From the NCBI GenBank assembly GCA_041392765.1, contig JAWKLL010000023.1, positions 1 to 64,000 on the forward strand: a stretch of DNA of 64,000 nucleotides. Reading direction: 5' to 3'. How positions within the stretch are numbered: the first letter of the stretch is position 1; every line of letters starts with the position of its first letter. Positions 9,153-17,327 of the stretch are shown here, one piece after another. A program made the position numbers and the translations under genes. The notes under the pieces are model-generated. The model was not told the DNA's origin and made no database searches. It saw only the letters and a program-made list of their open reading frames with translations. The stretch is from Lewinella sp041392765 (GTDB taxonomy: Bacteria; Bacteroidota; Bacteroidia; Chitinophagales; Saprospiraceae).

Positions 9153-10804
9153 ATGAAATTGCATCAATTATTAGCCATTTTGCTCCTCGCAGGAGGGACA
9201 ACACTGATGGCACAGGAAGCAGAAGTTCCTACCAATTGGCCTCACCTCGACCTCAAAGATGATGGATACCCGGGCATGAGTACCCAAAAAGCATACCGCG
9301 AACTCCTCGCTGGCAAGGGCAGCCAACAGGTTATCGTTGCCATCATAGATTCTGGCGTGGATGCCGAGCACGAAGATTTGGCCAAAGTCATGTGGGTCAA
9401 TGCAGATGAAATCCCTAACAACGGCATCGACGATGACAGAAACGGCTACATCGATGATGTACACGGCTGGAACTTCATCGGTGGTAACAACGGTGAAAAC
9501 ATCAACGCCGAAAACCTCGAAATTGTGCGCCTTTACCGCAAAGGGAAAGCACGTTTTGAAGGCGTGGATGTATCGAAGTTGTCCAAGTCGGCTCGTAAAG
9601 AATATGAGGATTACAAGGAATACGAGCGCATCATCACGGAGAAGCGTTCAGGTATGGAATCCAGTGTAGCACTCTACAACCGCACCTTGGAAATGATGGA
9701 TGACTTGGCGAAAGCCATCGGCAAAGACCAGTCGAAAATCACGAAGGCGGATGTGGAGAAGTACAGCGAAGATGAAAAGTTGAGCAAAGCTGCTGGCTTT
9801 GTAGGAGGTATCATGGACAGAGGAGAAACGTTTGAAGGGTTGTATGACCAAGTAAAAGGCGCTGCTGATTACTTCAACGACTCTTACAATGCGAACTGGA
9901 ATCCGGATTTCGATGCTCGCCACATTGTGGGTGACGACCCCTCGAATTTGGCCGACCGCAATTACGGCAACAACAACGTAGAAGGCCCCGATGCACTGCA
10001 CGGTACGCACGTAGCGGGTATCGTAGCGGCTGCGCGCAACAACGGCATTGGTATGGACGGTGTTGCCGACAACGTACGCATCATGTCGGTACGGGCGGTT
10101 CCCAACGGGGATGAAAGAGACAAAGACGTAGCCAACGCCATCCGCTACGCCGTGGACAATGGTGCACAGGTCATCAATATGAGCTTTGGCAAAGGCTACT
10201 CACCCTACAAAGGTGCGGTGGACGATGCGGTGCGCTACGCTGTTTCTAAAGACGTTATCTTGGTACATGCTGCTGGTAACGACGGCAAGGAAAATACCTT
10301 CGACAATAACTTCCCGCACGACAAATTTGAGAAAGGCGGCCTTTTCCGTCCCAAGCACGCTAGCACTTGGATTGAAGTAGGGGCGATGACGGCCAGCAAC
10401 GACGAAAACCTGACGGCGACCTTCTCCAACTGGAGTGCCGACAAGGTGGATGTGTTCGCGCCTGGTGTGGAAATCTACGCTACGGTACCTGACAACGGGT
10501 ACGAAAACCTACAGGGTACCAGTATGGCAGCGCCTATGGTAGCGGGCTTGGCAGCACTGCTGCGTTCTTACTTCCCCGACCTGACTGCCGATCAGGTGAA
10601 GCAAATCATCATGGACTCTTCGGTGAAGCCTTCACAGATGGTGCTGGTGCCAGCGAAGAAGATGAGAAAGCTCCCCTTAGCAAGCTGTCTGTGACGGGTG
10701 GTGTGGTGAACACCTTCTCGGCTGTACAAATGGCGCTGGAAACGCAAGGGAAGAACAAGAAAAAACGTGCTTTACGCGACGCTAATTTGAAGCCTCGCGC
10801 GTAA
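9153..10804 (+). CDS. S8 family subtilisin-like secreted peptidase (3' frameshift)
   Basis: Secreted serine protease. It has a signal peptide 'LHQLLAILLLAGGTTLMAQ'; the catalytic Asp in 'AIIDSGVDAEHED' (near residue 70); a Bacteroidota-style insertion of about 150 residues rich in K/E ('SKSARKEYEDYKEYERI'); the catalytic His in 'LHGTHVAGIVAAA'; the oxyanion-region 'VHAAGNDG'; and the catalytic Ser in 'LQGTSMAAPMVAGLAALL'. The uninterrupted frame stops at 10694. Shifting frame near 10650 gives 'GASEEDEKAPLSKLSVTGG', then 'VVNTFSAVQMALE', ending at 10804, which completes the expected C-terminus. An indel is therefore likely. The start codon lies 38 bases after repeat element B, so the element may contribute to its promoter. 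Confidence 0.9.
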
Positions 10805-10973
10805 TGACGTGCATGGTGGATGCTTGAGCGCATATTACGAAAACAGTACCTCGCAAGGTATGCATGCGAATTCCGGAAGGCTTCGTAAGCGTATTGAGGA
10901 AGGTTTCTAAGCGATGGGCAGCGGCGAATTTTATTTTCGTCGCTGCCTATTTGCAACTTGTAGGACGGATACC

Positions 10974-11280
10974 GCGCTAAGGGGCTGGAGGGGCTTACCT
11001 CCCGACCGTAGGGAGGGACGAGCGAAGCGAAGCCCCTAAGAGTATGTCTAAAATTTCCTCAATTGGCTACAATCCCGATAGCTATCGGGAGTAAATTTCA
11101 ACCTGTCCTGCGTTAGAAATGCTCTCCGATGCTTCAGGCATCGACTGCGCTTTCTGCCTTGAACAGAATGAAATTTACTCACTTTCGCTCAATCAGGAAA
11201 ATTTAGAAATACTCTAAGCACCTGACCCCGCTCCAATAGCAAGATGGAACAGCACCTGACCATGCGGGGGAGCGCCCTAG
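10974..11280. repeat. element A interrupted by element B
   Basis: The left half matches 3540-3605 (GCGCTAAGGGGCTGG to GAAGCCCCTAAG). Element B follows, then the right half resumes as CTAAGCACCTGACCCCG and ends GGGGGAGCGCCCTAG. Confidence 0.8.
11041..11213. repeat. MITE-like element B, copy 2, nested in element A
   Basis: 173 bases with ends AGTATGTCTAAAATTTCCT and AGGAAAATTTAGAAATACT. It is flanked on both sides by CTAAG (11036-11040 and 11214-11218), consistent with a 5-bp target duplication. Removing the insert restores an element A junction like that of the uninterrupted copy. Confidence 0.8.
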
Positions 11281-11322
11281 TAATATAGTTCGTCCTACAT
11301 TCATGTTATTCATAATTTTCCG

Positions 11323-11922
11323 ATGCCGACTGTACTTTCCGAGCTACATTTTTTGCCTTCTGTGGCGATGATGCAGCACTATAAAACTGCCGACACCCTC
11401 CTATTGGAAGGGAGCGAACACTACCAGAAGGGTTCTTACCGCAACCGCTGCCACATAGCGGGTGCCAACGGTGTACAGCGGCTGAGTATTCCGTTGGTGA
11501 AGGGGAAGAACAGCCAGCAACCCATCGGGGAAGTGCGGCTTAGCTTTGAGGAACCCTGGCCTACTCGGCATTGGCAAAGCATACGGTCGGCTTATGGCAG
11601 TGCCCCTTTTTTTGTCTTTTACGCCGATGCGTTTGAGCCGCTTTTTCGCCACCCTCCAGTACTACTATGGGATTTCAACCTGCAATTCCTGACGCTGTGC
11701 TTCCGCCTGCTGCGCTGGGAAAAAACCATACACACCACAACGACCTACTCGCCTGCTGCGCCGCAAGGGATACAAGATGTACGAAACCAGATTCGCCCGT
11801 CGCTTGAAATAGACACTCCCTACTACCCTCAGGTTTTTGAAGACCGCCACGGCTTTTTGCCCAACCTTAGCATCTTAGATTTGCTATTCTGTATGGGGCC
11901 GGAAGCGGGGGGGTATTTGTGA
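11323..11922 (+). CDS. WbqC-like family protein
   Basis: 199 residues matching the WbqC-like family: an N-terminal 'LSELHFLPSVAMMQHY', 'SYRNRCHIAGANGVQRLSIPL', and a mid-protein 'HWQSIRSAYGSAPFFVFYADAFEPLF' block. Family members are often found near sugar or surface-polysaccharide genes, but their reaction is not established. It is soluble, with no signal peptide. The start ATG follows repeat element A by about 40 bases. It is a single plus-strand gene between a peptidase and an opposing S41 peptidase, so neighbours do not clarify its role. Confidence 0.85.
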   Translation: MPTVLSELHFLPSVAMMQHYKTADTLLLEGSEHYQKGSYRNRCHIAGANGVQRLSIPLVKGKNSQQPIGEVRLSFEEPWPTRHWQSIRSAYGSAPFFVFYADAFEPLFRHPPVLLWDFNLQFLTLCFRLLRWEKTIHTTTTYSPAAPQGIQDVRNQIRPSLEIDTPYYPQVFEDRHGFLPNLSILDLLFCMGPEAGGYL

Positions 11923-12023
11923 GGGGGCGGCAAGACGCTATACGCTGATTTTTCTCCACCACTTACCATTCACTTTTTTAAAGCATCTCTACTTTCAATC
12001 CATCCACATACTTAAAGTGATGG

Positions 12024-13013
12024 TCATTTGTCAATACCGGGCATCGAATTACTATCAATCCATTGATACGATTTTTCAAAAATTTTTAACGGGTCATGCT
12101 CAATTATATCAGGGTGTATTTGCCCGCCATCGCCATTTTTTTTTCGGTCAGTCATGATGCAATTGGTTACACAAACCCAGTTGCTATCAGGCATAAAGAA
12201 ACCATGTAATCCTGTGCTAATACCATACGTTGGCGATCCTATAAGTGCCGTTTTAGGGTTGCCTCGAAAAGATAAAGTAAGTAGCTCCCCCGCACTGCCG
12301 GTTCCTTCTCCAATCATAACCGCTATCGGCAATTGTTTTTCAAAAAACCAAACACTATCGGAAAGTGACACATAGTCAGTAGTGTCTTTATAGTAGTAAT
12401 ACGTTGCTACAACTCGATCCCCAGACATTTCAAATGCTTTAATTCCCGGACCAAGCAGGGGGCCTAATCCTGCTAGCATGGGATAGATCCACCCTCCTGA
12501 ATTATGCCTCAAATCAATTATCCACCCTTTTGGCTGCTGATTGTAAAGCCATAAAATACTCCTTTGCAGACTATCCGTATATTGCTCAGAAGCAATAGAA
12601 TCGACCCCCATAAAACCGCTTAAAGCCACAAAAGCGTACTTTTCTTCCAGCATTTTACTTTGAAATGGGTAAGGGTTGATAAAAACGCCAGGATTGGTGC
12701 CTGTTTCCATTTGCTGGTACTTCTCAGAAGAAATAATATAGTTGTGCTTGTCTATTGCTTTGATGGCATATTCCAATAGTTCAATGACTTCTTCATGTGA
12801 GGTGGAATCAGAGATTTGTTTTAACACCTGTGCTTCCAACGAATCTAAATTGTAAGTTAATCGATGTCTTGAGTAAAATTCAATACTGTCAAAGGCTTGG
12901 ATGATATACTTTTTATTATTGTTCAAATACTCCTCATTAGAGCACCCTATGACAACCGAAGCCTGTGCCAGCATGCACGTAACCCATACAATAAATTGTA
13001 AATTACCTTTCAT
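12024..13013 (-). CDS. S41 family (tail-specific/CTP-like) peptidase lipoprotein
   Basis: 329 residues. A lipoprotein signal ends in 'SVVIGC'. The S41 peptidase domain shows 'GWIIDLRHNSGGWIYPMLAGLGPLLG' and, at the nucleophile, 'GEGTGSAGELLTLSFRGNPKTALIG', where Ser is followed about 25 residues on by the Lys-containing strand 'KTALIGSPTYG'. A PDZ domain is not evident, as in the small tricorn-like or CTP-like members. It is probably anchored to an outer membrane leaflet. The gene is intact, alone on the minus strand, and tail-to-tail with WbqC. The substrate is unknown. Confidence 0.88.
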   Translation of the reverse strand: MKGNLQFIVWVTCMLAQASVVIGCSNEEYLNNNKKYIIQAFDSIEFYSRHRLTYNLDSLEAQVLKQISDSTSHEEVIELLEYAIKAIDKHNYIISSEKYQQMETGTNPGVFINPYPFQSKMLEEKYAFVALSGFMGVDSIASEQYTDSLQRSILWLYNQQPKGWIIDLRHNSGGWIYPMLAGLGPLLGPGIKAFEMSGDRVVATYYYYKDTTDYVSLSDSVWFFEKQLPIAVMIGEGTGSAGELLTLSFRGNPKTALIGSPTYGISTGLHGFFMPDSNWVCVTNCIMTDRKKNGDGGQIHPDIIEHDPLKIFEKSYQWIDSNSMPGIDK

Positions 13014-13133
13014 CTTTCAACTACATTAGTATTTACGTAAGGAAAATTTGTATAGGGATTCAAATAAGCGTATGTCCAAAATGCTGTTGTTTTTTACAAA
13101 CGCTCTATTCCGCGTACACAAGAAACACTATTT

Positions 13134-13170
13134 AAAAAAAGCCCCCCGTATCCATTCAATACGGGGAGGG
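13134..13170 (-). terminator. rho-independent terminator after transketolase genes
   Basis: On the minus strand a CCCCGTAT...ATACGGGG stem is followed by GGC and seven T residues. It lies about 60 bases past the stop of the C-terminal transketolase gene. Confidence 0.75.
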
Positions 13171-13229
13171 TTCTGTTATATGCCGGTTTCGCGAAACAAG
13201 ACTGCTATGCGTAGGGAGAAGCCCATTGG

Positions 13230-14183
13230 CTACCCTTTCCGGGCGATGGCTTTCTTGGCTGCTGCGATAATGTTTTCAGTGCTCAGCCCGTATTTTTCTA
13301 GGAGTTGTTCAGGTTCGCCGCTTTCTCCGAAAGTATCATTGACAGCTACGTATTCCTGAGGAGCTGGGTGGTTGTTGACTACCACTTGGGCGATAGCGTC
13401 TCCTAGGCCGCCGTAGCGGTTGTGTTCCTCGCAGGAGACCAAGCAGCCTGTCTTGCGCACGGATGCCAATACCGCTGCCTCATCTAATGGCTTGATGGTA
13501 TGGATGTTGATTAAGTCCACGGAGATGCCCTCAGCGGCTAAAGCTTTGGCTGCTTCCACGGCTTTCCAAACCAAATGGCCAGTAGCAAAAATGGAAACGT
13601 CGCTTCCTTCACTGAGGTGCAATGCTTTGCCGATGACAAAAGGCATATCAGCCGTAAACATGGGCCAAGAAGGGCGACCAAAACGCAGGTAGCAGGGGCC
13701 GTGATGCTCCGCAATCGCCATGGTGGCGGCTTGAGTCTGGTGAAAATCGCAAGGGTTGATGACCGTCATGCCGGGTAGCATCCTCATCAATCCTATATCT
13801 TCCAGAATCTGGTGGGTGGCACCGTCTTCGCCCAATGTCAGACCGGCATGGCTGGCACAGATTTTCACGTTTTTATGGGAGTAAGCGATGGACTGCCGTA
13901 TCTGGTCGTACACACGCCCCGTGGAGAAGTTGGCAAAGGTGGTGGTAAAGGGAATTTTACCTCCGTTGGCCAAACCCGCAGCGATGCCCATCATATTAGC
14001 TTCTGCTATACCCGTTTGCACGTAACGCTCGGGGTAGTTGGCAATGAAATTTTCAATTTTTAGGGATCCGGCTAAATCGGCGGTCAATACCACCACTTTT
14101 TCGTTGGCAGCAATGGCATCGATACCCGCACCAAAGCCATCACGGGTTGCTTTTTTTCCGGTACTTTGAATATTATCAAGCAT
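13230..14183 (-). CDS. transketolase, C-terminal subunit
   Basis: 317 residues covering the pyrimidine-binding and C-terminal domains of a split transketolase. Seen: 'DGFGAGIDAIAANEKVVVLTADLAGSLK', 'RYVQTGIAEANMMGIAAGLA' (the TPP-activating glutamate lies in 'GIAEANM'), 'HAGLTLGEDGATHQILEDIG' and 'CEEHNRYGGLGDAIAQVV'. It works with the N-terminal subunit encoded 33 bases upstream. Together they transfer two-carbon ketol units in the non-oxidative pentose phosphate pathway using thiamine diphosphate. The split arrangement is common in Bacteroidota. Both halves are intact. Confidence 0.94.
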   Translation of the reverse strand: MLDNIQSTGKKATRDGFGAGIDAIAANEKVVVLTADLAGSLKIENFIANYPERYVQTGIAEANMMGIAAGLANGGKIPFTTTFANFSTGRVYDQIRQSIAYSHKNVKICASHAGLTLGEDGATHQILEDIGLMRMLPGMTVINPCDFHQTQAATMAIAEHHGPCYLRFGRPSWPMFTADMPFVIGKALHLSEGSDVSIFATGHLVWKAVEAAKALAAEGISVDLINIHTIKPLDEAAVLASVRKTGCLVSCEEHNRYGGLGDAIAQVVVNNHPAPQEYVAVNDTFGESGEPEQLLEKYGLSTENIIAAAKKAIARKG

Positions 14184-14216
14184 GATCGTCAGGTTGTCAG
14201 TTGAAGAAGGAGGTTG

Positions 14217-15059
14217 TTAAAAATCGCCGAGTGTTTCGGCCAGTTGTTCCATGGCACGAGCCGTCAGCGCTGCATCGGGTGCTTTGCCATGCCATTTGTG
14301 GGTACCTTCCATATAATCGACCCCTTTACCCATCTCGGTTTTCATGTCGATCATAATGGGTTTCCCCTTGCCCGCCAACGAGCGTGCCTGACGAAGCGTA
14401 GCTACCACTTCCTCCATGTTATTGCCGTCCATGCGGAGTACTTCCCAACCAAAAGCGGCATACTTGGCACCGAGGTCACCTAACCCCAAGACCTCATCTA
14501 AAGAGCCATCGATCTGTTGGTTGTTGCGATCCACGATAGCTACTAGGTTGTCCACTTTGTTGTGGCCCGCAAACATGACCGCTTCCCACACTTGTCCTTC
14601 TTGTTGCTCACCATCGCCCATCAGGCAAAAAACCAGCTGTGGGTCGTTGTTCAGGCGCTTCGCGAGGGCAGCACCAATGGCCACGCTCAACCCCTGCCCG
14701 AGCGAACCGGATGCAGTACGCACGCCCGGCAACCCTTCGTGGGTGGTAGGATGCCCTTGTAGGCGAGAATTAAGCTGGCGGAAGGTATTGAGTTCTGCCA
14801 CGGGAAAATAGCCACTACGAGCCAGAACGCTATACCAAAGTGGGGAAATATGCCCATTGGAGAGGTAAAACATATCTTCGTGGTGACCCTCCATACGGAA
14901 ATCGGTATGGTGTGTCATACTATCAAAATAGAGTGCAACCAGCAGGTCGGCACAACCTAAAGAACCACCCGGGTGGCCAGAATTGGCGTTGGCTACCTGA
15001 CGCACAATGTCGCGCCTCACTTGGGAAGCCACTGCCTTTAGTTGAGCAATATCAGCCAT
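14217..15059 (-). CDS. transketolase, N-terminal subunit
   Basis: 280 residues covering the pyrophosphate-binding domain. Seen: 'ANSGHPGGSLGCADLLVALYF', 'LSNGHISPLWYSVLA', 'GSLGQGLSVAIGAAL' and the TPP motif 'GDGEQQEGQVWEAVMFAGHNKVDNLVAIVDRNN', i.e. GDG followed by the terminal NN. It is the first gene of the two-gene transketolase unit and lies just below a terminator that ends the HU transcript. Confidence 0.94.
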   Translation of the reverse strand: MADIAQLKAVASQVRRDIVRQVANANSGHPGGSLGCADLLVALYFDSMTHHTDFRMEGHHEDMFYLSNGHISPLWYSVLARSGYFPVAELNTFRQLNSRLQGHPTTHEGLPGVRTASGSLGQGLSVAIGAALAKRLNNDPQLVFCLMGDGEQQEGQVWEAVMFAGHNKVDNLVAIVDRNNQQIDGSLDEVLGLGDLGAKYAAFGWEVLRMDGNNMEEVVATLRQARSLAGKGKPIMIDMKTEMGKGVDYMEGTHKWHGKAPDAALTARAMEQLAETLGDF

Positions 15060-15100
15060 GAAATGAAAAGAGTTGATGATGTGGCAAAGATATAAAATTT

Positions 15101-15133
15101 AAAAGGGCAACCCGGAAACCGAGTTGCCCTTTT
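15101..15133 (-). terminator. terminator after the HU gene
   Basis: A perfect-looking stem AAAAGGGCAACCCGG / CCGAGTTGCCCTTTT with three-base loop AAA and T-rich ends on both strands. It sits between the HU stop and the transketolase start, both on the minus strand. Confidence 0.75.
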
Positions 15134-15185
15134 ATAGCAGAATTACAGTATATGACGAAAAAAACGTACTGTTTATTTCCGTCTC

Positions 15186-15458
15186 TTAGTTGATTGCATC
15201 GCTCAATTTCTTACCAGGCTTAAATTTAGCCTGATTTTTTGCAGCGATAGTGATGGTTTCGCCAGTTTGTGGGTTACGACCTGAACGGGCTGGGCGCTTG
15301 CTTACGCTAAAAGTACCGAAGCCTACGAGGGTAACTGCATCGTCGCTCTTTAGGGCGCTGGTGATGCCATCCATTACTGCATTGAGTGCATCCTCAGCCT
15401 GTCCTTTGGTAATGCCGGCTGTGTCTGCTATTTTGTTGATTAAATCTCCCTTATTCAT
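15186..15458 (-). CDS. HU-family DNA-binding protein
   Basis: About 90 residues, the usual size for HU/IHF. It begins 'MNKGDLINKIADTAGITKGQAEDALNAVMDGI' and carries the family signature 'GFGTFSVSKRPARSGRNPQTGETI' with the DNA-binding beta arms, ending 'KFKPGKKLSDAIN'. It is a nucleoid-associated protein that bends DNA as a dimer. It is monocistronic, with a near-ideal Bacteroidota promoter upstream and a strong terminator downstream. The second of two adjacent ATG codons is chosen. Confidence 0.96.
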   Translation of the reverse strand: MNKGDLINKIADTAGITKGQAEDALNAVMDGITSALKSDDAVTLVGFGTFSVSKRPARSGRNPQTGETITIAAKNQAKFKPGKKLSDAIN

Positions 15459-15491
15459 CAATAAAAGTTTTAGTTTGATAAATTAGCTCGG

Positions 15492-15521
15492 CAAAATTAA
15501 GACTACCTTTTAATTTGACAA
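15492..15521 (-). promoter_or_regulatory. Bacteroidota sigma promoter for HU
   Basis: On the minus strand a TTG -33 element (15519-15521) and TAATTTTG (TAnnTTTG, 15492-15499) are separated by 19 bases, the preferred spacing for the Bacteroidota primary sigma factor. It lies about 35 bases from the HU start. Confidence 0.75.
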
Positions 15522-15595
15522 CTTTTACCTTCATTTTTTTGAATAAAAAAACCGTAAAGCCGCGAATTTATTGGGTTTATCACCCTTTTGCGTAT

Positions 15596-15761
15596 TAGAG
15601 TTGGTGATATGGAGACTATATGGGGGCAAAAATACCCACTTGTCCCTACTCTTCGTTGCCGAAGTGGTCACTTAGCTTAGACTAAGCTCCCACTCCGCCG
15701 CCTCGATTAGTGACAACTGGGTTATTTTTCCCCACCATAGCCCTCCATATCACCAACTCTA
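15596..15761. repeat. MITE-like element C, copy 1
   Basis: 166 bases with terminal inverted repeats TAGAGTTGGTGATATGGAG and CTCCATATCACCAACTCTA. The internal sequence is nearly identical to copy 2 at 56229, including the hairpin-forming GAAGTGGTCACTTAGCTTAG region. There is no open frame of note. Confidence 0.85.
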
Positions 15762-15838
15762 TTGTTTTACCTTAGCTTTGCACGCTAAGTGGCTTTTTTT
15801 GCGTTGTAGTTGTCAAAGAAGTGTATAAATTTAACGAA

Positions 15839-16048
15839 ATGAGAAGATTTCCCCTACTGTTTATCGTATGCCTTCTCCTGTTGGCAGGTAGCGGTTTGCA
15901 AAGCTGTTCCAAAAAATCGGGCTGCCCTGCCATAGCATCCACCAAGGTAAAAACCAAAAGAAACGGTGAGCTTTCCACAAAAAGAGGAAAAAGTACGCTA
16001 TTCCCTAAGGATATGCAGCGGGCGAAGAAGAAGAAACGCAAGCAATAA
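15839..16048 (+). CDS. small basic lipoprotein
   Basis: About 69 residues from 'MRRFPLLFIVCLLLLAGSGLQSC', a clear lipoprotein signal with the lipobox cysteine, followed by 'SKKSGCPAIAS' and a strongly basic tail ending 'MQRAKKKKRKQ'. An upstream in-frame ATG six codons earlier is less likely. Short, lysine-rich lipoproteins of this kind occur in many Bacteroidota; the function is unknown. It follows element C by about 80 bases and is tail-to-tail with oppC. Confidence 0.65.
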   Translation: MRRFPLLFIVCLLLLAGSGLQSCSKKSGCPAIASTKVKTKRNGELSTKRGKSTLFPKDMQRAKKKKRKQ

Positions 16049-16097
16049 AGTCGGACTATCGATCCTTAGTATGGGGAAAAATAGATCCAGAATTTTC

Positions 16098-17327
16098 TTA
16101 TTCCTTAGCTACTGCTTCCCCCAAGAGGTTGAAAGCCGTGACGGTAATAAAAATCGCAAGCCCGGGGAATACAGCTAACCACCAAGCAGCGGTCGTCATG
16201 CGGGAAAAACTGAGGAGTTTGCCCCATGTCATCCAATCGGAGGGAATACCAATACCCAAAAACGACAAGCTGGATTCCAACAATATCGCCCCCGATACCC
16301 CAAAAGCTAAGCTCACAATAACGGGCCCCATTGCATTAGGTAAGGCGTGCCGGAGTACTATGCGAACGGCTCGCAACCCTCTCACACGCGCCGCTTGAAT
16401 ATACTCCATCTGGCGTATGCGCATCAGTTCTCCACGGGTATATCGGGCGATGGTCGTCCAAGAAAGCACACCGATTATAAGAATAATACCCCAGAGTGTA
16501 GCGTTTTTCACAAGGGCAACAATGGATAAGAGCAACAACAGCCCTGGTATCGCATTCATGGTTTCAATTGTTCGCATTACGAAATCGTCTAAAGGAATCG
16601 ACATATCCCGCGATGTAGGAAAGAGCCACGCCCCTATTTTTCCACCTAACCAAGTAAATAAAGAGACCCCCAACATTCCACCCATAATATAGATACCCCA
16701 CTGCTGGTTCCAAGCAAAATGGATACCCGACACGAAAGCCCAAAAAGCACTCCATGTGAATCCCACGCAGGCACCCATAAACCTTGCCCGTGTCATCTGC
16801 CACCCTGTATTTCCCCAAAAGCCGGCCAAACTGCCCATGAAGATACCCAGCAACGCGGCGATAGCCGTAGCGCCCAAGCCAATCATAAGCGACACCCGCG
16901 TACCCCAAATAAGCCCCGATAGAACATCGCGTCCTAAATTATCGGTGCCTAACCAATGCGTAAATTGCCAACTTTTGCCCTTAGTACGAGATAGGGGTGC
17001 ACGAAATCCCCCACTGTACAAATCTTTTTGGTCGGGGCCAAAAGGAATAAGCGGCCACAGCTCCTGCTCTAGCGCAAGGGTGTACCACCGTCTATTGAGT
17101 TGGTCAGTAGGCCATTGGGTTAGCTTTAGCTGTACTGCTACTTCGCGAAAAGCCGGTGCATACCACTGTCCCTCATATCGGCACCAAAGCGGCTTGTCGT
17201 TGGCGATAAAAGGGGCTAATAGTGCTATCATTACCAAGGCATACAACACCCGCAAGGCCCACCGATGCGTGCGTTCCCGCAACTGACGGGGCGCAATGAG
17301 TACCGATGTCCATGAAAATTTAGGCAT
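16098..17327 (-). CDS. oligopeptide/dipeptide-type ABC permease (OppC/DppC)
   Basis: About 409 residues. There is an N-terminal membrane segment, then a long periplasmic insert (roughly residues 45-125, including 'GPDQKDLYSGGFRAPLSRTKG'). The OppC core follows with 'FTHWLGTDNLGRDVLSGLIWGTRVSL'. The coupling helix is 'YIQAARVRGLRAVRIVLRHALPN', followed by 'LESSLSFLGIGIPSDWMTWGKLL'. It is larger than the usual 300 residues. Its start overlaps the oppB stop by 8 bases, so translation is coupled. No binding protein or Opp ATPase is adjacent. The gene is intact. Confidence 0.9.
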   Translation of the reverse strand: MPKFSWTSVLIAPRQLRERTHRWALRVLYALVMIALLAPFIANDKPLWCRYEGQWYAPAFREVAVQLKLTQWPTDQLNRRWYTLALEQELWPLIPFGPDQKDLYSGGFRAPLSRTKGKSWQFTHWLGTDNLGRDVLSGLIWGTRVSLMIGLGATAIAALLGIFMGSLAGFWGNTGWQMTRARFMGACVGFTWSAFWAFVSGIHFAWNQQWGIYIMGGMLGVSLFTWLGGKIGAWLFPTSRDMSIPLDDFVMRTIETMNAIPGLLLLLSIVALVKNATLWGIILIIGVLSWTTIARYTRGELMRIRQMEYIQAARVRGLRAVRIVLRHALPNAMGPVIVSLAFGVSGAILLESSLSFLGIGIPSDWMTWGKLLSFSRMTTAAWWLAVFPGLAIFITVTAFNLLGEAVAKE

